Origin: Adiantum capillus-veneris
Lineage: Eukaryota > Streptophyta > Polypodiopsida > Polypodiales > Pteridaceae
Assembly (NCBI GenBank): GCA_014529385.2
Contig: CM043971.1
Span: forward strand, 55,723,209-55,787,208
DNA: 64,000 nt
Direction: 5' to 3'
The translations under genes were made by a program, and so were the position numbers. The first letter of the stretch is position 1, and each line of letters begins with the position of its first letter. The notes under the pieces are model-generated. The model worked only from the letters and a program-made list of their open reading frames with translations. It did not search any database and was not told the DNA's origin. Shown here piece by piece: positions 44,637-58,600 of the stretch.

Positions 44637-44648
44637 GCTCTGATACCA
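44637..44648 (-). promoter_or_regulatory. Primer binding site of element A (initiator tRNA-Met type)
   Basis: The plus strand reads GCTCTGATACCA, the complement of TGGTATCAGAGC, two bases from the 5' LTR. This is the common plant initiator-Met tRNA primer site. Confidence 0.9.
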
Positions 44649-44650
44649 AT

Positions 44651-44875
44651 TGTTGGAATTAGGGTTGCAGAGAAACACACAACTTGAAGAAGACGAAGGA
44701 AGCTCAAGGCACACAATAGAGAGTGTGTTACTTAGTGTGCAATGGAAAGATAGATAGCCCTAGAGTGATGGGCGTATATACAATTCTCGAGGGAAATAAC
44801 CTCCTAAAGAGGGAAAAGATGCCCCGGCGGTCCTAGTGTGTTCACACACATCACTACCACATGTATATGGTAACA
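44651..44875 (-). repeat. 5' LTR of element A
   Basis: 225 bp, TG...CA bounded, lying on the right because the element is on the minus strand. It should carry the promoter for element A. TATA-like TATATAC occurs at about 44774. Confidence 0.93.
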
Positions 44876-48143
<3,268 letters not shown>

Positions 48144-49884
48144 ATGGTGCTAGGCAACCAAGAAAATTCCACAATGATAGAAAACCACAAGGAACTTATG
48201 TCTCTTATGTCCAAAATCCTCCATGCTTGGATGTTTGAATATAGGGAGTTGAGACATTACCACAAAAAATGCCCACAAGTAACTAATAGAGCAATGACGG
48301 CAATCAACGTAGACCAAAGATACCACCTTGGCGGACGTAATGGTGGACAAGATAGAGGACAAAGAAGAGTACCTAGGGCCTTTGGAAAAGGTCAAGGAAG
48401 GAACACACATGCACATGTAGCCATAGGAGAGCCTCCTCTTGGTGAAGAAAAAGAGAGAGCAATTGTTTATGTAGCTATTGACAACCTTGAACACAATGAC
48501 AATTTGTTGTTATTCAAACGCTGACCACACATCAAGGTAAAGGCTTCAATATCCTAATCGACTGTGGTAGTATTCATTCCTTTCTCTCTCCAAAATGCTT
48601 ACAAAAAGTTGAGTCTAAATGAAGAACTAGCTAACCTACGACTGCAGAATTCACTAATGGAAAGATCGTGGTATCTTAACATCTTGCAAGAACCCTTGAT
48701 TTTGAACTAGAGGGACACTCTACCTCAACTTTCTTTAGAACCCTTCCAATTGAGATGTATGATGTAATTCTTGGAATAGATTGGTTATTTAGGAATTAGG
48801 ATAACATCCACTATGGCCAAGGAAGTTTGACCTTTAGAGATAGACATGCAAAACTTAGTCAAAGTGCAGGGAAAGAATTAGATTCCAATGATCCAAAGAA
48901 TTATATTTAGTAATTAGGATAACATCCACTATGGCCAAGGAAGTTTGACCTTTAGAGGTAGACATGCAAAACAAGTCAAAGTGCAGGGATAGAATTAGAT
49001 TCCAACAATTCAATTAGTTAAAGCAAACCACCTACTCAAGGGTATGAGAGTTGGACAACATATATTTGTGGTCAAATTCAATAAGGTTAATCCAAAGTCA
49101 AATGATTCAAAACCTTCATGGCTATATGATAATGTTGATGTTGTCCCAGAGATCTCACCACTTTTCCTCTTGCTTGAGAGTTGACCATGAGTTGGAGATT
49201 CTCCCTAGAATTGAACTCATATCAAAGACAAATTTACAAAATGCCCCTACAAGAGGCCATCTAGCTAAAGGAACAACTTCATCAACTTTTAGAACAAGAA
49301 TTTATTCAACCAAGAAAATCAAGTTTGGGACCACATGTACTCTTCCAAAAGAAGAAAGGTGAAACTCTTCAACTATATGTTAACTATAGAGGACTGAACT
49401 AGGTAATCGTTAAAAACAACTATTGTGCACCATGATTACATGGATCCAAGGTCTTTTCAAAGATCTAAGATTGAGTTTTTACCAAATAAGAATAATGAAT
49501 CAGATATCCAAAGGACAACCTTCAATCCTCGATATAGCCATTTATAGTAATATTGTCATTTGGTCTGATCAATGCATGGGCAACATTCAATGATTGATGT
49601 AGGGTAGTTTTAGGCCTTACCTAGATGATTTTTCCTTGTATTCTTTGATGAAATTCTAGCCTACTCAAAACGTAAGGAAGAGCACAAATGTCACCTTAGA
49701 AAGGTGCTCGATCTTCTTCAATGACACAACCTACATGCTAAGATGAGCAAATACACATTCTTCTCCCCAAATATCAAATACTTGGGACTTATTGCTTCTC
49801 AAGAAGATGTCTCAGTGGACCATGATAAAGTTCAAGACATTGCTGAATGGCCTCAGCTATTAAATGTAAGTAAGCTTAGAGTAT
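48144..49884 (+). pseudogene. Ty3/gypsy gag-end, protease and RT remnant
   Basis: Plus-strand readings in shifting frames: a zinc-knuckle-like relic (RHYHKKCPQ), aspartic protease LIDCGSIHSFLSPKC (48550 region; the usual DSG is DCG here) and DVILGIDWLF (48760 region). RT follows with EFIQPRKSSLGPHVLFQKKKG and YVNYRGLN (49290-49390), FGLINAWATFN (49558-49595), a YLDDF catalytic relic (49612 region) and KYLGLIASQEDVSVD...EWP...VSKLR (49743-49880). Order PR-RT and text are typical of plant chromovirus-like or Tekay-like gypsy pol; I do not assign a clade. A 119-bp tandem duplication (48789/48908) lies in the protease-RT linker. It is cut at 49885 by the LTR of element D. Confidence 0.85.
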
Positions 49885-50113
49885 TGTTGGAATTAGGGTT
49901 GCAGGAAAACACACACCGCTTGAGAAGATGAAGAAGCTCAAGGCACACAACAGAGAGTAGTATTACTTAGTGTGCAATGGAAAGATAATCTAGCCCTAGA
50001 GTGATGGACGTATATACAATGCATGTGGGAAAAACCTCCTAGTGAGGAAAAATTTTCTCGACGGTCCTAAGTGTGTTCACACACATCACTTATACCACAT
50101 ATATATGGTAACA
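49885..50113 (-). repeat. 3' LTR of element D
   Basis: 229 bp with TG...CA ends, related to the element A LTRs. No partner LTR was found for this copy. Confidence 0.9.
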
Positions 50114-53100
50114 AATCCCCCCTGGGAGTGATGCAGTGAACAAGAGTTGGCACATATGTATAGGGAAGTGTCATGCCCCGAGTGCATGATCAATCCACAA
50201 AGGGGAGTAAGCCCAAAGCTTTGCGGAAAGCTTCAAACTTCTCATGAGGCAATGCCTTTGTGAAACAAATTTGCAAGGTCGTCCTGTGTTGGCACATAAG
50301 CCAAGCTGATCCCTCCTACTTAGAGTCTCTCAATGTGGTAATGCACCTCAATGTGATTTGTGCAAGAATGAAAAATTGGGTTTCTCGCAATTGCCAATGT
50401 GCTCTGATTATCAGTGTAGATGATGTTGGCAATGTCATGTCCTACATCCAAATCAGTCGTAAGGCGTCTAAGCCATACATACTCAACTGTAGCTGTGAGG
50501 ACTGCCGTTTACTCAGCCTCACAATTGGAAGTGACCACAATAGGTTTCTTCTTGCTCAATCATGATATGCATGCACTGCCAAGCATGACACTTGCATGTC
50601 AAATCAACAAGCCCAATCTAAGTCCGAAAAAGCATGTAAATTTGGTGGCAATGATCCCCCCTTGGGATGAAACAAGCCAAGATGCAGAGTGCCACTCAAG
50701 TAGAAAAAAATACTCTTGATAGACTGCCAATTCTTAGACCCTGGGCTATGCATAAATATGTTGACCTATGAGACTGCGAAGTGAATAACCGGCCTTGTAA
50801 TGCATACATAAATAAGGCATCCAACAACAATTTGTTAAAGAATGACATCAATAGGATCACCAGCATCATGAATACTCAACTTCAAACCTATTTCCATGGG
50901 AGTAGCAATAGGTTTGCCGTCCTCAAGTCTAAACTTACATAGCAATGTCTCTATGTAACTTGTTTGACACAAGGCAATACCACCATCACATTGCTTAAAT
51001 TGTATGCCTAAGTAATGATGCAACATCCCCAAATCTTTCATCTTGAAAGTAGCATTCAAATCAGCCTTAAATTCAACAATATGTGTCTCATTGGGCCTCG
51101 TGATCAACAAATCATCAACATAAAGAATGAAAATGAGAGGTACATCACCCTCATGCTTTACATACAAAGTGCTTTACATACAAAGTGCTTTTTGTTGGAC
51201 TATTATGAAATCCTTGTTTAACCAAATGAATGACAACTTTCTCATACCAAGCAGGAGGAGATTGCTTCAACCCATACAAAGCTTTCTTACATTTGCATAC
51301 TTTATATTCCTGCCCTCTAATGACAAAATCGCGAGGCTGTGTTACATAAAATTCTTCAAATATATCACCATTCAAGAAATTAGTAACAATATCTTCTTGA
51401 TGTACAACCCATCCAAAATGAGCTTCCAATGCACAGTGATCATATGACAAGTGAGAGCAAAAGTTTCTTTGTAATCTATGCCTTCTTGTTATGCGCATAG
51501 CCTTTTACAACAAGTCAAGCATTATAGCGATCAATCTCACGATCTGGCTTATGTTTCAACTTGTAAACCCACTTTTAACCAATGGCCTTTTTGGCAGGAG
51601 GCAAATCACATAAAGTCCATGTGTCATTTTATATAAGTGCATCATATTCTAATTGCATGGTAGGCATCCAATTTTTTGAATTATGTGCTTCATCAAAAGA
51701 TAGAGGTTCCTCTACATCACATAAGCTAGAAATAGCCAAAGCCTAACAATCCGATCATAAGATGCATGGCAAGAACCTGAACGAGCACGATTAGACAAAG
51801 GTGCATCCAATTTACTATCACGCAATGTATGCACCATCCATTTTGTCATACCTCTAGCTTTCTCATTCTCATTCCTTTCCACATCAAGTACATCATGTAC
51901 ATCTGCATCATAAATAGTTTGATATGAAGCATTTTATGAAACCCCCATAGGCTATACATTTGACTCATTGAAATTTATATTCAAGTTTCCACCACTAGAA
52001 AGAGACAATAAATTGTCATAAATATCTTGTGAGCTTACATTATTGTCTCTAGTACATGATAACAAGGACTGAACAGAATTTTCCACAAACACATCTCGTG
52101 AAACCAAGATACGCTTTGTTTGCGGATGGTACAACCTGTAACCTTTGCATTCAATACTATAACCAACAAAAATGCATTTAACATCCTTATCATCCAATTT
52201 TCTAAGTTGTGTTTGTGGCACCAAAGCATAAGCTAAACAACCAAAAACGGGCATATGATCAATAGAAGGCTTTCTATCATGCCATGCTTCATATAAGCCA
52301 AAGCAGATGTGGTAAATATTGATTCTTGACCATAAATCATGCCATCTCCAAAAGCGACCTGTCTTTTCTTTCAGTAACACCATTTTGATGAGTTGTATAT
52401 GACACTGTACATTGGTGTTTTATCCCATGACTACAACAAAATGAATTACACTCGTGAATATACTCTCCCTCTCGATCTGAACGGAGGGTGTCCATAGTAC
52501 ATTTTGAGACATTTTCAGCCATAGCCAAAAATTGCTTGTAGCACATAAACATCGGACTTAGCTTTAAGAGGATACACACATGCATGCCTACAATAATCAT
52601 CAATGAAAGTCACGAAGTAAAGGTAACTGCACAAGGACAGGTTTGCATGGGCCCACAAACATCACTATGCACAAGTTGCAATCTGCATGTGCCCCTAACT
52701 GAACCATCCTTTGGACATTTCAAACGCTGCATCTTACCTAGAATACAACCTTCACAAACATGCTTCACAAGTGCTTCAAGAGGCGGCAACAAAGCAACCA
52801 TATCAGATTTTTGCAAACACAGCAAATTGGAAAAATTCAGATGCCCAAAATGTGCATGCCAAAGTTTTGCCTCTGAAACAGTCTTTGAATCCACAACTGC
52901 ATTTGTAAAATTTTTCCCACACTTGTCATAAAAAGTGATCTTATAGAACTCATGGCATAAAATTCCAGATGCAACAATTCCATGACCAAAACTGAGACCA
53001 TAAACTATACATCTATCATTCACAAATTTCACAACAAGACCAAGTCTAGCAAGTGCAGATACAAACAAAAGATTCTTTTTTATCCCAGGACATAAAGTGC

Positions 53101-53941
53101 ATCAGCAAGTGTGAAAGAACTACCATTAGCATCAGTTAGCACAATCTTTCCAACTCCCTTGACCGGATAAGATGCATTTTTGGAACAAGTGGTTGTATTC
53201 CCATGAGGGACATCCTCGAGAGATGTAAACAAGTCACGATGAGAGGTAATGTGCTTTGTAGCACCACTATCAAAGTACCACACATGTGACTCTGCAACAA
53301 CTGACATACATGCATCAAGGACAAAAGGATCATAGGTGCACTTTGCACTAAATGCCCACTCTGTATCTACATCAGCATCACGGTCTCCTTTCATCGAAGA
53401 TTCTACAATAGTTGCATTTACAGTAGAACCTGCCTCTTTCTTCTTGGCCTCTTTTGCATTCAATTTAGGACACTGCTTGATCAAGTGATCATTAGCTTGG
53501 CAATAATGGCAATGCATTTTCTTTTTTCCCTTTTCATAAGAATTCCTAGATGAGGTGTTGCCATCAAAAGCATTAGGAACGGGTGATTTGCCACTCGTTG
53601 AAGAACCATGAGAAGTGGCTATATTGTTGTTACCACCTTTTCTTTGAGCAGCAATAAAAGAATGTTTAGATGCATGCTGTTTAGCCTTGTTTTTTCTTGA
53701 AAGTGACTCTTGCAACAACAATGTGCATAATGCATCAAACTTGACAACATCAAGATCTCCTTGGGTCATAAGTCTCCAAGTACTAGCAAAAGTCTGATAG
53801 GAATCTGGCAGCAATGCATCAAGAACATTCAGCACAAGGAATCTATCTGAAATGACTTCCCTTGCAAAAATGATTTGCTCATTACTATCCTTGATACAGT
53901 GTCCATGTCATCTTCCTTGTGCATAATCTTTGATTCCAATC
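49885..53941 (-). mobile_element. Copia element D, same family as A, 5'-truncated
   Basis: The 3' LTR at 49885-50113 matches the A LTRs (TGTTGGAATT ... GGTAACA), followed by the same polypurine tract (AATCCCCCC). Internal text matches A in order on the minus strand: RNase H (50260-50700), RT with YVDD (51111-51125 region), integrase (51952-52603), GAG-pre-integrase (52610-53068), then gag-protease (53080-53835) with CHYCQANDHLIKQC and intact YFDSGATKHIT. Homology to A stops at about 53941, within gag. The gag start, leader, primer site and 5' LTR are missing. Frameshifts and stops are numerous. It is inserted in a gypsy pol. Confidence 0.9.
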
Positions 53942-55206
53942 TTGGGGGAGTTGTGTGTGGAGCTTCCTGGTCGTGTCTTTTTTCCTGTTCAGGCAGTTCC
54001 TCTCTTGGTGGTGTTGACTTTTCTTCTTGTTTCTCTGCTCGCTCTCTTTGGCACTCCTCTCTTTCATAGAAGAATTCTAATCCTACCAGAATATCATGTG
54101 GATAGTCAAAGGGATTCTTGGTTTGGTTTTTGAAGCGTTTGGGTGAAGGTTTCCACTTCTTTCAAAGTCTCCTTTGAGCCCCCTTTTGAGCTCAAATGTA
54201 GTTGCTTCTCTTTCTACCCTTGCTGCTTTTTATGTAGGCTCTTCTAGTGGTGCAACGGGACGTGGTCGTTTCTTGTTGGGCTCCGCCTCATCCACTTCAT
54301 ATTTCCTTTGCTCCTTGTTTTTCTTTCCAGAGGAGTTTCCTCCTCCTCTTCTTCTTCCTTGTCGCTCTCTGTTGTCTTTGTTGTGACCACAGCTACAGTG
54401 GTTGCGTCTTGTTCTGAGACATTAACAAGTCTCTTCCTTAACCTTGTGGCCATTGGTGGTGCTTTCATTTGTACTTCTTCTTCATCTTCTCTTTTGTCTA
54501 CCAGCCATAAATTTTGTTTTGGTGCTAGTGGTAGGGGTTCAGCCTGGCTGATGGCCTGATATGCTATCCTTGTTAGCACTTTAGGAGCTCCCATGAAAGA
54601 AATGTTCTCTGGCTTCTTCACATGTGTGAGGGTGGTATGAATGTAGTGGCTCCCTCTTTCTTGGATTCTTGGTTAAAATCAAAAGAAACTGCATGATTTG
54701 GAACAATGTATCGTGGTGGCCGCTTTGTAGTGAAGTGGAAGTGTTGATGGTAGAGTCAAAGTGTTTGCTCTATCTCCTTTTGCTTGAGATCCGAGAAGGA
54801 TGTGGATCTGCTAGTAAATATACCAATTGTGGACAAGTGGTGGTCTCTCATCGGCTACCTCCTATTGGAAGCTTTAAAGCATCAACAGCTACATGATCTT
54901 CTCTGATGTTTACCTGGATTGAGGTGTCATTTAAGTCTGAGATGGTAGCCCGACCTTCTATAGTCGTGTTGTGTAGCAATTCATAGGCTCTCTTGTAGTC
55001 CACACCACATGGTTCCATCCCTGTTCCAGCTCAATATAGTCTTTAAGTCCGATCTTTTCCCATAGTGGCCTGATTGCGTCTTCTTTACCCAGGTCATGAG
55101 CTTCCTTGGGTAGCATTTGAACTTCTACCTGGTTACCTTGTGCACTTTTGAATATGCCATGGTAAACTATGACATGTTGGCTTTCTAGTTGCTCTTTTGT
55201 CAGTCA
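53942..55206 (-). pseudogene. Unidentified retroelement-like reading
   Basis: Minus-strand frames give a globular-looking stretch near 55180-54880 (IVYHGIFKSAQGNQVEVQML, LGKEDAIRPLWEKIGLKDYI, then after a frameshift TIEGRATISDLNDTSIQVNI and EDHVAVDALKLPIGG). A Lys/Glu-rich stretch with an acidic DKEEEEEEET run follows (54621-54244), then KNPFDYPHDILVGLEFF near 54080. Stops and a frameshift interrupt it. I do not recognise the domain. Its place beside LTR elements and its layout (globular part, then charged linker) suggest a gag-like N-terminal region of another nonautonomous element. A decayed host gene is possible. Confidence 0.35.
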
Positions 55207-55384
55207 TGTTGTCAGGCCAATGGTAAGACCGGGCAACAGGCCAAGGACTAGGGACTGAATGGCTTAGTACGGCTAGGAGCCAAGGGCCAGGCATGAGTTA
55301 AGGGGACCTACTTGCAAGGGCCAAGGGCTATAAGTAGGGAGGTTGGGAGGAGAAACACATGCCAATCCATCTTGTGGCCTTTCA
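55207..55384 (+). repeat. Putative LTR (plus-strand element E)
   Basis: About 178 bp starting TGTTGTCAGGCC and ending in CA at 55384, one base before a primer site. A TATA-like CTATAAGTAGGG lies near 55330. The left boundary is a guess based on TG and length. No second copy is present in the window. Confidence 0.5.
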
Positions 55385-55385
55385 C

Positions 55386-55397
55386 TGGTATCAGAGC
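55386..55397 (+). promoter_or_regulatory. Primer binding site of element E (initiator tRNA-Met type)
   Basis: TGGTATCAGAGC on the plus strand, as in the elements A and C primer sites but in opposite orientation. It marks the start of the internal part of a plus-strand LTR element. Confidence 0.8.
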
Positions 55398-55508
55398 TTA
55401 GGGGAGGGGAGAGCTATGGAAGACAGGGAAGGACTCTCTCTCTTTAGGGCTCTCTCTCTCTCTCTCTCTAGAATTCAGTATGAGGCATGGCCTCTCTCTC
55501 GCTTCGCA

Positions 55509-55636
55509 GTTTTCTCTCTCCCTCATTTTCATCAGCAAAACATGCATGGTCTTGCATGTGAGTGCAAGACCATGCAGTTTTCTCTCTCCCTCATTTTCAT
55601 CAGCAGAACATGCATGGTCTTGCATGTGAGTGCAAG
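55509..55636. repeat. 65-bp tandem duplication containing a perfect hairpin
   Basis: GTTTTCTCTCTCCCTCATTTTC..TGCATGGTCTTGCATGTGAGTGCAAG occurs twice. The first copy contains a perfect inverted repeat with 14-bp arms, TGCATGGTCTTGCA at 55543-55556 and its complement at 55563-55576, with a 6-bp loop. The second copy keeps only a short stem. Confidence 0.9.
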
Positions 55637-58600
55637 CTGTGGTGTGCAAGGCGGCTAAGCAAGAGGGCGGGGGTTCTAGGAACACTACATGTGCAGAAGC
55701 TCTTGCTAGGCAGGGGGCCGACCACAACAAGGAGATCATAGGCACGCGGGCAAGCCCGCTTAGCAGGAAGAGAAGGAGACAATCGACTATGTCGACAGTG
55801 CCAGGATTTGGGCTCGTTGTCACGCAGCAGCAGGGAGCAACTCCCGTTTCAAGTGCATTTGCATTCGACCTCGGTAGTCGGAGTTGCGTCAAAATCTGCT
55901 TTCTGTGCAGGCTTGTCATCACCATGGCTTACTGTGAAGGTATTTTCATACCTTAGGCACCCAAGGTCACCTGATTTGACTCAAATCTCCTAGGATCCAT
56001 GTACATAATGGGTGATTCCTACCCTACCATAGCATGAGCACCAAGGGGTTCGAGACGCATGCAAGGGCATGCAAGGCATGCGGGCAGCATAGCAGCACCC
56101 ATGAGTTCAGAAAAGAAACTCATGACGACTGAAGGGCATGTCGGACACTTCTCATCAAGGATCTTGGTATAGCATGCAAGGCACACGACAATCTGTTTCA
56201 AATTTAGACATGCATGGCATGGTTGGGGTCATTGAGAACCCTCGACATGCAAATGTTTGTAGATCTATCAGCTTCAACCCAATAATGGCTTCGAGGAAAG
56301 CAAGGCTTTTGGTTATCCGCCATCGCCAACAATGTGGAGCCATGACCTTCCCGTCAATAATCTCTTCATATCTGATGGAGATGGCGCTCTAGACATTTCC
56401 AATGGCCGGTAAGTACAATAAACTTGAAATTGATGTTTGTTATTCATTTCAATTTTGCAAAAGCTTTTGCATTAGTCAGCACAAGCTCCGAGAACATTGC
56501 TTCTGGTGGAAGGGGAGCTTGTTCCAAGAGATGTTTGTCAAGGACAAACGTCAAGGTGTAAGTATGACCGACACTAAGTGCCAACATAGTTGTTTAGCAG
56601 TACATGCATGTACAGGCATGGCCTGTGGCTTGAACGATAAACCTCTTACTGTATGGTCAAAGTACATGGCTAGACTGATCATTAACTGCAATTCCAAGCA
56701 GCTATCAAGCAACTAGCTCGGGCTTGACTTCTAGGCCAGTTGTCTGCCATTCATGCAATCAGGCAAGCGTGATTTGACATCATGGGAGCAAGGCTCCATC
56801 TAAAAATCCTCAGAATACTAGTAATCACACCAAGCAAATACAAGGTACATCTCTTGCAAGTATTTTTTTTTGTTTTTCACTACAGTGTACAATTCACCAA
56901 GGTTGATTATCTGTGAATGATCGACACGGTTGACTTTCTTTTGCTATGACATCTGTTTGTTAGCATAAATATCCTTTGACTATGAGCTCTTAGGAACTCC
57001 ATAAGTTGTTAAGGGAAGCAAGGCTTCCAGTTCAGCATCTTGCATTGAGATTTTCCCGTCTTGCTTATGCTATGAGCATAAAAACTTGGAGGAATTTGTC
57101 AGTTTTGTCTACGTGTTATTTCATTACATGCAAAGAGGGCATATACAATATACGCGACAACTCTCTCTCGCACAGCAGCTATGGCTATGAGCCATCTTCC
57201 AACGAGTTTGTCCTTCAAAATTTCAAGACAACTAGTTACAGCAAGATGACCAGTTTAGACAATTTTAAGTTTTGCTTGTTTTTCCATGTTTTCACATTTA
57301 TTTTGGAAAATAGTATATGTTGTGCAAAGCAAAGTGCTTTGCCAGTTTCACGTGAAGCAAGGCTTCTAACATGTACACTGATATAACCCATTGACTTCAA
57401 AACAAGGGCATTTGTATACATGTTTGCAATACTGGTAAAATACGAATATCTGCTCCAATTTTATGTGTGGCAACATCAAGTTAGGACGTCTGCCTAGTAG
57501 TACAGGCTACTGTGCACGGCACTTTTGTTTCGGGTCTCATGTTTGAGGCCATCACTCTCAGCAAGGGCTTACAATTCTGCATGCAAGACATGCTAGCTAG
57601 GTGGATTCAATTCTACCGCCTCATGAATTACGCTTCCGCTATCACACTAGCAACTCTGTCAAGGACACGATAAGTGATGGATTGTTTCGCACGATTTTTG
57701 GTTGCTGTCAACACACAAAAACACTAAAAGGAACCTAAATCTAGGACTTATTTCATAGGCAAGGTGCCTTATCTAAGTCATCCTTGTATCGTCACGACCT
57801 CTCCAAGATCGTTGGGTCAAGATGCGACTCGTGTTCTCTGTTACCTCTCTTGATGAGAGCGTCATGTTGCATACTTATAAGATAAGCTGCAAGCTAGGCA
57901 TAAGATGCGTAAGAGCACGCAGATTGGGTACACACTCCAACAACTTAAGGAAAGTTCCTCAGCCCAACATGATCTCTTTCTTATTTCTCTTGAAAAATAA
58001 TGACAAATTTCTAAGAAGCTTTTGACACATGTTTTGCTCGTGAGTCAGCGCCAAGGTGCTCTAACTCTCAGCTAGATAGTTGCCAAGATGTCACCTTAAT
58101 TATTCTTCATCGACTCATTGATTGAACACTAATTTGTTATTGGCATAAGTGCTATGAGCCACAAAGACTAAGAGCCATTGTCAGACCTAGGGTAGGACAC
58201 AAATGTTGGCATTTCCTAGGTGATTGCTCTCCAGCTTGAACAAATCTACCTAGTGGAGTCCCCATCGATGTTAATGACCCAACGAGAGTCTTGCCATTAC
58301 AAATGTTTTGGATGTTCTATTAGCACTACATGTTTTCTTTAGTGTCAAAATCGAGTTGAGCTTTTGATACTCTTCAACTCACATCAATTGATCTATACCA
58401 TAGAGTCTAGAGGCAGCAAAAACAGTTGAAATAGCATGGATGTTCATAAGAGCTAGACATCTCACTTGTGTGGATCTCTTCGTATAGCACTACGAGTGTC
58501 TATGGAAGCACATTTTTGGGGTAAGACCCAACGGGTGATCACTAAATAACCCCATTGGCATTGAGGATCACAATTTGATCTATTCCAGTTATACTTTCAA

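Larger units (their letters stand above)
22811..44875 (-). mobile_element. Copia-type LTR retrotransposon A (contains B and C)
   Basis: LTRs at 22811-23037 and 44651-44875 begin TGTTGGAATT and end GGTAACA on the plus strand, and differ by about 14-15 substitutions plus a small indel (6-7%). Inside the right LTR lies the complement of a TGGTATCAGAGC primer site, and inside the left LTR the complement of a G-rich polypurine tract, so the element is transcribed on the minus strand. Flanks are GTTTT (22806-22810) and ATTTT (44876-44880), a 5-bp target duplication with one change. Without the nested B element its length is about 5.1 kb, normal for Copia. It sits in the PPR pseudogene. Order gag-PR-IN-RT-RH confirms Copia. 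Confidence 0.93.

Noticed and set aside
57006..57386. 126-codon frame as a host gene
   Set aside because: No recognised motif, and the recurring GAAGCAAGGCTTC word makes it look repetitive rather than coding.
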